Part shown: piece after piece, positions 52,458-60,975 of the stretch
How positions within the stretch are numbered: position 1 is the first letter of the stretch
Layout: every line of letters starts with the position of its first letter
Origin: Trujillonella endophytica
GTDB lineage: Bacteria; Actinomycetota; Actinomycetes; Mycobacteriales; Geodermatophilaceae
Length of the DNA: 64,000 bases
Assembly (NCBI RefSeq): GCF_019799905.1
Contig: NZ_JABGCI010000012.1
Coordinates: forward strand, 97,776 to 161,775
Reading direction: 5' to 3'
Notes under the pieces: model-generated
Databases searched by the model: none
What the model was told of the DNA's origin: nothing
Seen by the model: only the letters and a program-made list of their open reading frames with translations
Translations under genes and position numbers: made by a program

Positions 52458-54032
52458 CTAACGGCGCGGGACCTCGATCCAGCCGGTCGCCTCGCGCAGC
52501 GGCGCCTTGAGCACCTTGCCGCCGGCGTTGCGCGGCAGCGGCCCGGTCAGCACCCGCACGAACTGCGGCACCTTGAAGTCGGCCAGCCGTCCCCGGGCGA
52601 ACGCGACCAGGTCGGGCACCAGCGCCTCGGCGGTCACCCCGTCCCGCGGCAGGACGACGGCGCCCACCTCCTCACCCATCACCGGGTCCGCGACGCCGAC
52701 GACCGCGACCTCGACGACGTCCGGGTGCTCGACCAGCGCGTTCTCCACCTCGATCGAGTACACGTTCTCGCCGCCGCGGTTGATCATGTCCTTGGCGCGG
52801 TCGACGATCCGCACGATGCCGCCGGCGGGCACCCGGTCGATGCGGGCGACGTCGCCGGTGCGCAGCCAGCCGTCGACGAAGGTCTCCGCCGTCCGCACCG
52901 GGTCGCCCCAGTAGCCGGCGACCACGTTGGGTCCCCGGACGAGCAGCTCGCCGACGCCGGCCGCGTCCGGCCGGTCGATCCGGACGTCGACCACCGGCGC
53001 GGCGAAGCCCACGGCGTCGGCGTGCTCGGCGGCGTACTCGTGCGGCAGGAACGTGGCCAGCGCGGTGGTCTCGCTCAGCCCGAAGCCGTTGCCCACGCGG
53101 GCGGCCGGGAAGGCGCCGACCAGCCGGTGCACGAGCTCCGGGGCGATCGGGGCGCCGCCGTAGCTCACCGTGCGCACCCTGGAGACGTCGGTGCGACCGA
53201 AGTCGGGGTGACGCAGCACGAGCTCGTAGATGGTCGGCACGCTGGTGATCAGCGTGATCCGGTGCTCCGGGATGGCGGCGAGGAACTCCGCGGGCCGGAA
53301 CTGCGGCATCACGACCGCGACGCCGCCCAGCTCGACCTGCGTCATCAGCTGCGAGCAGCAGCCGGTGACGTGGAACAGCGGCACGGAGATCAGCGTGGCG
53401 TTGTCCAGCGTCGGGTCGCGGTCGAGCTCCCGGCAGCGGATCACGTCCTCGATCGTCGTCAGGAGGTTCTCGTGGGTGACCATCGCGCCCTTGGGCCGGC
53501 CGGTGGTGCCGCTCGTGTAGAAGAGCGCGGCCACGTCGGTGTGCGCCGGGTCGGCGTCGGGCGCGCCGTCCGGATCGGCGTCGGGCAACGGCTCGCCGGG
53601 GCGCACGACGTACGCGGCGCCGCAGTCGGCCAGCACGTACCGCGCCTCGGTCTCGGCCAGCCGGGTGTTCAGCGGGACGACGACGCCGCCGGCCAGGTGC
53701 GAGCCCCAGAAGGCGAGGACCCAGTCCAGCCCGTTGCCGATGCGCAGCGCCACCCGGTCGCCGGGGCGCACACCCGCCGCGCGCAGTCCGGCCGCCACCC
53801 GCCGGCCCCGCTCGAGCAGCTCGGCGTAGGTGACGGCGCCGGCGCCGAGCTCGACGACCGCCGTCCGCTCGGGGTACCGCCCGACGACGTCGACCAGCAG
53901 CGCGACCACGTTGCGGCGCAGGCCCGTGTAGCGGCGGATCCCGTCCGGGCCCGTCTCGATGCCGGTCATGTCGAACGGCTGGCCGCGCCGGTCCTGCCGC
54001 GTTCGGCCCTGCTGCACGTCGTCCTGCCGCAC
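52458..54032 (-). CDS. Acyl-CoA synthetase (AMP-dependent ligase)
   Basis: 524 aa from GTG at 54032, preceded by GAGGAGG four bases away; an ATG at 53969 gives 503 aa. Adenylate-forming motifs: ALFYTSGTTGRPKGAMVTHEN (P-loop, about 185; in part), GFGLSETTALATF (A5, about 310), GWLRTGDVARID (A7), DMINRGGENVYSIEVE (A8) and KVLKAPLRE with the catalytic Lys. Activates a carboxylic acid to its CoA thioester with ATP; substrate unknown. Fits the other acyl-CoA genes of the window. Confidence 0.93.
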   Translation of the reverse strand: MRQDDVQQGRTRQDRRGQPFDMTGIETGPDGIRRYTGLRRNVVALLVDVVGRYPERTAVVELGAGAVTYAELLERGRRVAAGLRAAGVRPGDRVALRIGNGLDWVLAFWGSHLAGGVVVPLNTRLAETEARYVLADCGAAYVVRPGEPLPDADPDGAPDADPAHTDVAALFYTSGTTGRPKGAMVTHENLLTTIEDVIRCRELDRDPTLDNATLISVPLFHVTGCCSQLMTQVELGGVAVVMPQFRPAEFLAAIPEHRITLITSVPTIYELVLRHPDFGRTDVSRVRTVSYGGAPIAPELVHRLVGAFPAARVGNGFGLSETTALATFLPHEYAAEHADAVGFAAPVVDVRIDRPDAAGVGELLVRGPNVVAGYWGDPVRTAETFVDGWLRTGDVARIDRVPAGGIVRIVDRAKDMINRGGENVYSIEVENALVEHPDVVEVAVVGVADPVMGEEVGAVVLPRDGVTAEALVPDLVAFARGRLADFKVPQFVRVLTGPLPRNAGGKVLKAPLREATGWIEVPRR

Positions 54033-54113
54033 GCGTCCTCCTCGAACACCGTTGGTCCCGGCAACCATCCTGCGCCGGTGACAGCGGCCACGGCCGGGCG
54101 GGCATGGGCCTCC

Positions 54114-54163
54114 CGGCGTTGTTGTGCTCTGAGTACATGGGTACTCAGAGCACAACAACGCCG
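54114..54163. repeat. Intergenic palindromic element, copy 2
   Basis: A perfect 23-bp inverted repeat with a four-base loop (ATGG): arms 54114-54136 and 54141-54163, core GTGCTCTGAGTAC / GTACTCAGAGCAC, extended outward by CGGCGTTGTT and its complement; flanking CCTCCC/GGGGAGG pairs further. Between the acyl-CoA synthetase start and the DUF1810 start. Shares its core with copy 1 (47451-47488). Such long perfect palindromes usually mark a repeated extragenic element. Confidence 0.8.
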
Positions 54164-54206
54164 GGGAGGGGTTGGCCGGGGTCCGGCGGCGGGCATGGAG
54201 CGGCGG

Positions 54207-54629
54207 GTGAGCGATCCCTTCGACCTGCAGCGCTTCGTCGAGACACAGGCCGGCACGCACGACCAGGCGCTGGCCGAGCTGCGCGCCGGCGCAAAGCGCG
54301 GCCACTGGATGTGGTTCGTGTTCCCGCAGGTCGCCGGGCTCGGCCGCAGCGGCATGGCGCAGCGCTACGCGATCTCCGGCATGGACGAGGCCCGCGCCTA
54401 CCTGGCCCACCCGGTGCTGGGGCCGCGGCTGGTGGAGTGCGCGCGGGCGCTCACCGGGCTGGCCGGGCGCACCGCCGGGCAGGTCCTCGGGCCGGTCGAC
54501 GCGGTGAAGCTGCGCTCGTCGATGACGCTGTTCGCCGCGGCCGCCCCGGAGGAGCCGGTGTTCCGCGCGGTGCTCGACCGCTACTTCGACGGCGCGGAGG
54601 ACGAGGCGACGACGTCCCGGCTGGGCTGA
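54207..54629 (+). CDS. DUF1810 family protein
   Basis: 140 aa from GTG at 54207 (GGAG six bases upstream); ATG at 54195 gives four more residues. Typical features: DPFDLQRFVETQAGTHDQAL, GHWMWFVFPQVAGLG, RYAISGMDEARAYLAHPVLGPRL, DAVKLRSSMTLF. The family (calpastatin-like in name only) is widespread and of unknown function. Sits just downstream of the long palindrome. Confidence 0.9.
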   Translation: MSDPFDLQRFVETQAGTHDQALAELRAGAKRGHWMWFVFPQVAGLGRSGMAQRYAISGMDEARAYLAHPVLGPRLVECARALTGLAGRTAGQVLGPVDAVKLRSSMTLFAAAAPEEPVFRAVLDRYFDGAEDEATTSRLG

Positions 54630-54639
54630 GCCGGGCGGC

Positions 54640-55386
54640 TCAGCCCAGGGGCCCGGGACGGCCGAACAGCCAGCCCTGGGCCTGGGCGCAGCCCATGTCG
54701 CGCAGCGCCGCGGCCTGCTCGGCGGTCTCCACGCCGACGGCGGTCACCGTCACCCCGGCCCGCGCCCCGAGCTCGATCAGCGAGCTCACGACGGCGCGGT
54801 CCCGCGGGCTGTCGAGCATCCCGGCGACGTAGGACCGGTCGATCTTCAGCGCGGCGGCGCCGACGGCGGCCAGGTGCCGCGGCGAGGTGCCGGCCGCGCC
54901 GACGTCGTCGACCACGACGGCGGCACCGGCGGCGCGCACGCCGGCCAGCACGGGGACGACGGCGTCCAGCGAGTCGAGGACGACGGGCTCGGCGACCTCC
55001 ACGCGCATCCGCTCGCGGCCGAGCCCCGCCGTGTCGGCGGCCCGTCCGATCGCCTCGCCGAGCCCGTCGGGACCCAGCAGGCGGTCGCCGCTGACGTTCA
55101 CGTCGAGCCCGGTGCCGGCCGCCGCACCGGACCAGGCGGCGAACTCGGTGACCGCCGTGTGGAGCACCCAGTCGTCGAGCAGGTGCAGCTCGCCGTCGCG
55201 GGCCAGGCGGGGCAGGAAGGACTCCGGCCCGAGGAGACCGAGCCGCGGATGACGCCAGCGCACCAGCGCCTCCAGGGCAACCGGTGCCTCGTCGGCCAGG
55301 GCGACGATCGGCTGGTAGACGAGCGCGAGCTCGCCCCGCTGCGCGGCGCCGCCGACGAGGGTCACGGCCGCGTCGTCGAGCTGCAT
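54640..55386 (-). CDS. EAL-domain protein (c-di-GMP phosphodiesterase-like)
   Basis: 248 aa from ATG at 55386; a stand-alone EAL domain without a sensor. Conserved points: VALEALVRWRHP (EAL), LDVNVSGD (Asn), MRVEVAE (Glu), VVVDDVGAAGTS (loop 6, DD kept but the DFG.G part altered), LKIDRSYV (Lys), GVET (Glu). The metal ligands are therefore present and activity is possible, with a changed dimer loop. Closely related to the EAL domain of the next gene (both end in QGWLF.RP), so probably a partial duplicate. Confidence 0.9.
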   Translation of the reverse strand: MQLDDAAVTLVGGAAQRGELALVYQPIVALADEAPVALEALVRWRHPRLGLLGPESFLPRLARDGELHLLDDWVLHTAVTEFAAWSGAAAGTGLDVNVSGDRLLGPDGLGEAIGRAADTAGLGRERMRVEVAEPVVLDSLDAVVPVLAGVRAAGAAVVVDDVGAAGTSPRHLAAVGAAALKIDRSYVAGMLDSPRDRAVVSSLIELGARAGVTVTAVGVETAEQAAALRDMGCAQAQGWLFGRPGPLG

Positions 55387-55499
55387 GGCCGGATTGTCGC
55401 GTTCTGTCGCTCCGGCGCGCCGCCGACGCCCCGAGGCGTTCCCGCACCGTTGCCCCCCGTTCACCGGTCCCGCCTCCCCGCCGGCTGGCGGGGACGAGG

Positions 55500-57287
55500 T
55501 CAGCCGGCCGGCGTGCCCGGGGACACCGTGTCCCGCAGGTCGGCGAGGGCCCGCGGCCGAGCGAACAGCCAGCCCTGGCCGTAGCGGCACCCCGCGGCCC
55601 GCAGCGCCTCCCGCTGCTCGGGGGTCTCCACCCCCTCGGCTGTCACCGACAGCCCCGTGCCTGCGGCGAAGTCGACGAGGAGCTGCACCAGCGCCCGGTC
55701 GCGCGGCTCGGTGAGCATCCCCTGGACGTACGACCGGTCGATCTTGAGGCCGTCGGCGCGGACCTCGCGCAGGTGGCGCAGGGACGTACCGCCGGCGCCC
55801 ACGTCGTCGAAGGTGACCCGGAACCCGGCCTCCCGTAGGCCGGTGAGCCGCGGGACGGCCCGGTGCAGCTGGTCCACCAGGAGCTGCTCCGGCACCTCGA
55901 TCCGCACGAGACCGGGTTCGACCCCGGCGTCGGTGGTCGCCTCGACGAGGAGCTGCCTCAGCCCGGGGGCGAGCAGCCGCTCCGGTGTCACGTTGAGGTT
56001 GAGCGCCACGGGCCGGGCGCCGGCTCCCCGCTCGCGTCGCCAGGAGGCGAACTCCCGGGTGGCGGTGCGCAGCACCCAGTCGTCGAGGTCGAGCAGCTGC
56101 CCGGCCCGGGCCATCGCCGGGAGGAAGGCGTCGGGTGCCAGCAGGCCGAGGCGCGGGTGCCGCCAGCGGACCAGGGCCTCCACGCTGACCGTCCGGCCGT
56201 CGTCGAGGTCGACGATCGGCTGGTACAGCAGCACCAGCTCCCCGCGCGCCGCCACCTCCGCGACCGTGGTCCCCAGCAGCGGATCGGCGTCCACGGACGT
56301 CGTCAGCCGGACCGGACCGGTGACCTGCGCGCCGCCGTCCCGCTTCCCGGTGTACATCGCGAGGTCCGCCGCACGGACCAGTTCGGCCGGGTCGACGTGT
56401 CCTCCCCCGGACACCGCCACGCCCGTGCTCACCCGCACGGACGCGCTCCCCTCGACGGTGGCGCCGGCGGCCAGCACGGCCTCGTGCAGCCGGACCGCGA
56501 CGCCCGTGGCGAGCTCGTCGCCGTCGGGATGGCCGTAGAGGTCGACGCAGACGGCGAACTCGTCGCCGCCGAGCCGGCTCACCAGGTCACCCTCGCGGGC
56601 GGCGGCCCGCAGGGCGTCGGCCATGAGGACCAGCACCGCGTCGCCGGCGTCGTGCCCGAGCGCGTCGTTCACGGCCTTGAAGCCGTCCAGGTCGAGGTAG
56701 ACGACGGCCGTCCGGTGCCCGGGCTGGGTGGCACTGCGCCGGCAGGACTCCTCGACCCGGCCGAAGAAGGCCTGCCGGTTGGCCAGGCCGGTCAGCGGGT
56801 CGCGCAGCGCCTGGTCGGCGAGCCCGCGCGCCAGCGCCGAGAGCAGCACCGGCATCGGGACGGCGGTCGGTCCGTCGGCCCCGGCGACCAGGACGTCGTC
56901 CTGCACGTGTTCGGGGCTGCGGGTGATGGCCCGGCTGGCCGCCTCGACGACGCTGGTCTCCGGCGGCAGGGTGAGCGCATCCCACTGCGCCACCTCGCCG
57001 AGCAGTCGCCGGCCGTGCAGGGAGCGGCCGTACCCGTAGGGGCCGGACATCATCGCGGTGAAGCGCGAGCGCTCGACCAGGCCGAGGACGTCCTCGTGCT
57101 GCGGGTGGCGGACCACCGCGCAGGTCACCCGGTGCGAGCGCCGGAAGAGCCGGTCGAGGTCCTCGCAGGTGTCGGTCCCGGTGAGCACCGGGACCTGGAC
57201 CGACAGCGAGCCGAGCACCAGCGGGGCATCGCCCCTGTCACGGGGACCCCGGAGGTCCGCGCCGGGCCACGGGAGTGAGGTGAGCAC
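55500..57287 (-). CDS. CBS-like / GGDEF / EAL c-di-GMP turnover protein
   Basis: 595 aa from GTG at 57287, with GGGGG just upstream. Residues about 30-150 look like a CBS-pair sensor (TCEDLDRLFRR, DVLGLVERSRF, SVVEAASRA). GGDEF at about 170-330: DPLTGLANRQAFF, LDLDGFKAVNDALGHDAGD, RLGGDEFAV intact, with an inhibitory I-site RxxD (REGD) exactly five residues before. EAL at about 345-590: SVEALVRWRHP, LNLNVTPE, FDDVGAGGTS, LKIDRSYV, EGVET. Both catalytic domains keep their key residues, so it may make or break c-di-GMP depending on signal. Confidence 0.93.
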   Translation of the reverse strand: MLTSLPWPGADLRGPRDRGDAPLVLGSLSVQVPVLTGTDTCEDLDRLFRRSHRVTCAVVRHPQHEDVLGLVERSRFTAMMSGPYGYGRSLHGRRLLGEVAQWDALTLPPETSVVEAASRAITRSPEHVQDDVLVAGADGPTAVPMPVLLSALARGLADQALRDPLTGLANRQAFFGRVEESCRRSATQPGHRTAVVYLDLDGFKAVNDALGHDAGDAVLVLMADALRAAAREGDLVSRLGGDEFAVCVDLYGHPDGDELATGVAVRLHEAVLAAGATVEGSASVRVSTGVAVSGGGHVDPAELVRAADLAMYTGKRDGGAQVTGPVRLTTSVDADPLLGTTVAEVAARGELVLLYQPIVDLDDGRTVSVEALVRWRHPRLGLLAPDAFLPAMARAGQLLDLDDWVLRTATREFASWRRERGAGARPVALNLNVTPERLLAPGLRQLLVEATTDAGVEPGLVRIEVPEQLLVDQLHRAVPRLTGLREAGFRVTFDDVGAGGTSLRHLREVRADGLKIDRSYVQGMLTEPRDRALVQLLVDFAAGTGLSVTAEGVETPEQREALRAAGCRYGQGWLFARPRALADLRDTVSPGTPAG

Positions 57288-57444
57288 GCCCCCTGATCGG
57301 TTCCGACGGGCGTGCTGATCAGGCGATATGCCGCGAGCACCCCCCTCGGGGTGAGACCGCGACGCGTGGCGCCGCCTGCGCGTGGCACGGATCACGTCGT
57401 CGGGCGACGTGGCGGCCCGCCCCGGGGTCCCGCACGCTGGGGCC

Positions 57445-58485
57445 GTGAGCGAGGACAGCAGCGGTTCGGGTTACGTCGAGCAGGGCCGGGACTACTCCCG
57501 GGACACCAACTACATCACCGACCGGATCACGGCCGACGACTCGGGCCGGTGGCCGGTGGAGCCCGGGCGGTACCGGCTGGTCGTCGCGCGCGCCTGCCCG
57601 TGGGCCAACCGGTCGACGATCGTGCGGCGGCTGCTCGGTCTGGAGCCGGTGATCTCGATGGGCATCTGCGGCCCGGTCCACGACGAGCGCAGCTGGACCT
57701 TCGACCTCGACCCGGGCGGACGCGACCCGGTGCTGGGATACGAGCGGCTGCAGGAGGCGTTCCTCGCACGGGACCCGGAGTACCCGCGCGGCATCACGGT
57801 GCCGGCCATGGTCGACGTCCCCACCAAGGCCGTCGTCACCAACGACTTCGCGCAGATCACGCTGGACCTCTCCACCGAGTGGACCGCCCACCACCGTGAC
57901 GGCGCGCCCGACCTCTACCCCGAGCACCTGCGGGACGAGATGGGCGAGGTCATGCAGCGGGTCTACACCGAGGTCAACAACGGGGTGTACCGCTGCGGGT
58001 TCGCCGGCTCCCAGCGCGCCTACGACAAGGCCTACACCCGGCTGTTCACGGCGATGGACTGGCTGTCCGAGCGGCTGGCCGACCGCCGCTACCTGATGGG
58101 CGACACCATCACCGAGGCCGACGTCCGGCTGTTCACCACGCTGGCCCGCTTCGACGCCGTCTACCACAGCCACTTCAAGTGCAACCGGCAGAAGCTGTCG
58201 GAGATGCCGGTGCTGTGGGCCTACGCCCGCGACCTGTTCCAGACGCCCGGGTTCGGCGACACCACCGACTTCCCGCAGATCAAGGAGCACTACTACGTCG
58301 TCCACGCCGACATCAACCCGACGCAGGTCATCCCGATGGGGCCGGACACGTCGAACTGGCTGACGGCGCACGGCCGCGAGGAGCTGGGCGGGTCACCGTT
58401 CGGCGACGGGACGCCCCCTGGTCCGGTCGCACCCGGCGAGGAGGTCCCGGCCGAGCACGGACCCGGAGGCATCGGCCACCGCTGA
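57445..58485 (+). CDS. Glutathionyl-hydroquinone-reductase-like GST (YqjG/ECM4 family)
   Basis: 346 aa from GTG at 57445. Catalytic Cys 51 in ACPWANR, a hallmark of Xi-class GSTs; later VPAMVDVP, SLD-type LYPEHLRDEMGEV, NNGVYRCGFAGSQRAYD, ERLADRRYLMGDTITEADVRLFTTLARFD (in pieces), KCNRQKLSEMPVLWAYARDLFQTPGF (in pieces). Known members reduce glutathionyl-hydroquinones; most actinobacteria use mycothiol instead of glutathione, so the true thiol partner is open. Divergent from the c-di-GMP gene. The Pro/Gly-rich tail is not part of the fold. Confidence 0.92.
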   Translation: MSEDSSGSGYVEQGRDYSRDTNYITDRITADDSGRWPVEPGRYRLVVARACPWANRSTIVRRLLGLEPVISMGICGPVHDERSWTFDLDPGGRDPVLGYERLQEAFLARDPEYPRGITVPAMVDVPTKAVVTNDFAQITLDLSTEWTAHHRDGAPDLYPEHLRDEMGEVMQRVYTEVNNGVYRCGFAGSQRAYDKAYTRLFTAMDWLSERLADRRYLMGDTITEADVRLFTTLARFDAVYHSHFKCNRQKLSEMPVLWAYARDLFQTPGFGDTTDFPQIKEHYYVVHADINPTQVIPMGPDTSNWLTAHGREELGGSPFGDGTPPGPVAPGEEVPAEHGPGGIGHR

Positions 58486-58504
58486 CCCTGGGCCGCGGTG
58501 GGGC

Positions 58505-58786
58505 TCAGTCCCCGCCACCGCCTCCCCCGCCGCCGTCACTGCCGCCGCCGCCACCGTCGCTGCCGCCGTCGGAGCCCCCGCCCCAACCGCCGCCGGAGTC
58601 GCGGCCGTCGCCGTGGTGCGCCCCGCCGTCGCCGGTCCAGGTCGCGGCACCGGCGCCGCTGGCACCTGTGCGGTCGTCCCGCCGTCGGGTCCGGGCGCCG
58701 GGCCTCGAGGCGGAGGCGCTGCGCGCCCTCAGCATCGCGACGCCCACCACCACGGCGATCAGCACCACCACCAGCAGCCACTTCAT
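58505..58786 (-). CDS. Mini membrane protein with Gly/Asp-rich tail
   Basis: 93 aa from ATG at 58786. One membrane helix right at the N-terminus (KWLLVVVLIAVVVGVAML), a basic stretch (RPGARTRRRDD), then a flexible tail almost entirely Gly, Asp and Ser ending SDGGGGGGGGD. Tail charge and repeat are reminiscent of cell-surface or cytoplasmic-face tethers; no family recognised. Convergent with the GST gene. Confidence 0.7.
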   Translation of the reverse strand: MKWLLVVVLIAVVVGVAMLRARSASASRPGARTRRRDDRTGASGAGAATWTGDGGAHHGDGRDSGGGWGGGSDGGSDGGGGGSDGGGGGGGGD

Positions 58787-58876
58787 GCGGTCACTGTGCC
58801 GGAGCCGGGCGCCTGCGGCGAGCACCGGGCGCCGCGCCTGCCCCGAGCTCGATCCAGGGTGCGGGGTCCGGCCGGG

Positions 58877-58949
58877 GTGGAGAGGTCGGGAGTCACTGGG
58901 ACGCCGCATCGTCCGTGGTGCGTGACTCCAGCCCCCGTTACCTCTCCAC
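58877..58949. other. Three-tier nested inverted repeat in a 400-base gene-free gap (58787-59188)
   Basis: Outer stem GTGGAGAGGT/ACCTCTCCAC (58877-58886 with 58940-58949, 10 bp), middle stem GGAGTCAC/GTGACTCC (58889-58896 with 58922-58929, 8 bp), apex GGACG/CGTCC (58899-58903 with 58910-58914, 5 bp). All pairs are perfect. The gap holds no gene; it lies downstream of the Pro/Val-repeat gene and upstream of the mini membrane protein gene, both on the minus strand, so it could be a 3' or 5' RNA structure of either. Further right, around 59014-59046, is a second, imperfect hairpin flanked by CCGGCCGGTGCG direct repeats. I do not recognise a known riboswitch. Confidence 0.65.
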
Positions 58950-59188
58950 CTCGTGCCTCCGGCCCGCCCTCTCGGGCCGACGGGGGCACGACCGGTGTCA
59001 GCGGCCGGCCGGTGCGTCGCTCTCGGAGGAGAGCCGACGGCCCGGACCGGCCGGTGCGGCAGCCGATCACTCGAGGGGCGTCTGGGTGGTCCTCCTCCGG
59101 GAGCGCGCGGTCCGCGCTCCTGCTGGCCGCAGGCCGCCGGGAGACCCGCCGAGGCGGACTCACGGCCTGGTGCGGCCGGGAGGAGGGG

Positions 59189-60877
59189 TCAGTCGGGCGA
59201 GGTGCCCGGGCCGTCGAGCACCCCGGCGGCCGAACCGGCCGGCGAGGTGTCGACGGGAACGCTCCCGAGCTCCGGCATGGGCAGCGCGGGGACGGGAGCG
59301 GCGTCGGCAGACGCGAACGAGGAGGACGACGAGGTCGTCGAGGACGACGGCGCGGGCGCCGGGACCGGGGACGGCGAGACGTCCGGGCGGCTCGGCGGGG
59401 TGGCGTGCGGCGCGGCGGGGACGTCCACGGTCGACCAGGCGGTGGCACGGGAGCCGGGGACGTCCGCCGTCGCCGCTGCCGGGGCGGGGGCCGGAGCAGG
59501 AGTCAGCACGCCGCCATCGGCGACGGCCGGGACGGTGACCGGAAGCGGTGCCGGGCCGGGGGCCGGCAGCACGTCCGCGGCGGGCCCGCGGGCCGGCTCG
59601 CCACTGTCGGCGACCGGGCCGGAGGCAACCGCAGCAGCGCCGGGGGCGGACGGCAGGGACCCGTCGTCGCCCGTTGCCGGCGCGACGACCGGCGCGAGCG
59701 AGGACACCAGCGGAGTGGGCTGGTCGACGACCGGGCGGAGCGCCGGCGCGCGGACATCGGTCACGGGCGCGACCGGTGCCGGCACGGGGACCAGGACCGG
59801 GTCGAGGACGTCGACGACAGGGACGAGGACGTCGGTCACAGGCGCGAGCGGTGCCGGCACGGGGACCAGGACCGGGCCGAGGACGGCAACAACGGGCGCG
59901 ACGACCGGCGCCACAACGTCGACCACCGGGACGACTGCCTCCAGAGGCGTGACCACGGGCGCCACCACCTCGACGACCGGAGCGAGGACGTCGACCACCG
60001 GCGTGACGACCTCGACCACCGGTCCGACCACCGGCGCGACTGCCTCCACCACCGGCGCAACGACCGGGACGAGGACGTCGACAACAGGCGCGACCACCGG
60101 CGCGACGACCTCGACCACCGGTCCGACCACCGGCGCGACTGCCTCCACTACCGGCGCGACGACCGGGACGAGGACGTCGACGACGGGCGCGACCACCGGC
60201 GCGACGGCGTCCACGACGGGCGCGACAACCGGGGCGACGACCGGAGCGGCGACCTCGACCACCGGTCCGACCACCGGCGCCACGACCGGAGCGACGACCG
60301 GCGCGACCGCATCGACGACCGGAGCGACAGCCTCAACGACCGGTGCGACCACGGGCGCCACCACGTCGACGACTGGGTCTGCCTCCACCACCGGAGCGAC
60401 GACGTCGGTGACCGGCGTCACGACCTCCGCGACGACCTCGGCCACCGGAACGACCACCTCGGCCACGGGTGCGGCGACCGGAGCCGCGACCTCCGCGACG
60501 ACCTCGGCCAGCGGATCGACGACCTCGGCCACAGGCGCGGCGACCGGAGCCGCGGCCTCGGCCACCGGAGCGAGGACCTCCGTCTCGGCCTCGGCAGCCG
60601 GCGTCCCCACGACCTCCACGGCCGGCGCCGGCTGCTGCAGCACCTGCTCATCCACTGCGGGGAGAGGGGCAGCCGGACCGAGCAGCCCGCCGTCCTCCGC
60701 CCGGGCCGACGAGGAGAGGCCGACCATCGCCACGACGAGCGCACCGAGCAGACCGACCAGCAGGAGCAGCCGGACGACCCACGGGTCGAGCCGGTCGGCG
60801 GAGGTGGCCAGGGCACCCGGCGGCACGGGTTGCGGGCAGGCGCGTCCTGCCCGCGCAACCACCCGGCCGTCGTCCAT
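59189..60877 (-). CDS. Exported Pro/Val/Ala-repeat protein
   Basis: 562 aa from ATG at 60877. A hydrophobic segment at about 34-56 (VVRLLLLVGLLGALVVAMVG) ending in SSARAEDGG looks like a late signal peptide or anchor. Residues about 85-360 consist almost wholly of short units such as APVVAPVV, VVEAVAPVV, VVDVLVPVV, VVEVVAPVV; then Ala/Pro/Asp-rich sequence to the end, with Ser/Thr-rich SSSTTSSSSS near 525. No folded domain is apparent. The repeat makes the opposite strand look like Thr/Gly-rich coding sequence, which is an artefact. Probably a cell-wall-spanning or surface fibre. Confidence 0.75.
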   Translation of the reverse strand: MDDGRVVARAGRACPQPVPPGALATSADRLDPWVVRLLLLVGLLGALVVAMVGLSSSARAEDGGLLGPAAPLPAVDEQVLQQPAPAVEVVGTPAAEAETEVLAPVAEAAAPVAAPVAEVVDPLAEVVAEVAAPVAAPVAEVVVPVAEVVAEVVTPVTDVVAPVVEADPVVDVVAPVVAPVVEAVAPVVDAVAPVVAPVVAPVVGPVVEVAAPVVAPVVAPVVDAVAPVVAPVVDVLVPVVAPVVEAVAPVVGPVVEVVAPVVAPVVDVLVPVVAPVVEAVAPVVGPVVEVVTPVVDVLAPVVEVVAPVVTPLEAVVPVVDVVAPVVAPVVAVLGPVLVPVPAPLAPVTDVLVPVVDVLDPVLVPVPAPVAPVTDVRAPALRPVVDQPTPLVSSLAPVVAPATGDDGSLPSAPGAAAVASGPVADSGEPARGPAADVLPAPGPAPLPVTVPAVADGGVLTPAPAPAPAAATADVPGSRATAWSTVDVPAAPHATPPSRPDVSPSPVPAPAPSSSTTSSSSSFASADAAPVPALPMPELGSVPVDTSPAGSAAGVLDGPGTSPD

Positions 60878-60975
60878 CGGCGCGGCTATTCCCCGCGGGG
60901 CCCCACTCCACGCCTGATTCCGGCGGTTGTTGCGCCGCGGGAGACGCGCCCGCGCCGACCGGCGGACCCGGCGGC

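Noticed and set aside
59700..60500. Tandem short repeats considered as a CRISPR array
   Set aside because: The units are in-frame 9-33 base codon repeats without constant-length repeats separated by unique spacers, and no cas gene is present.
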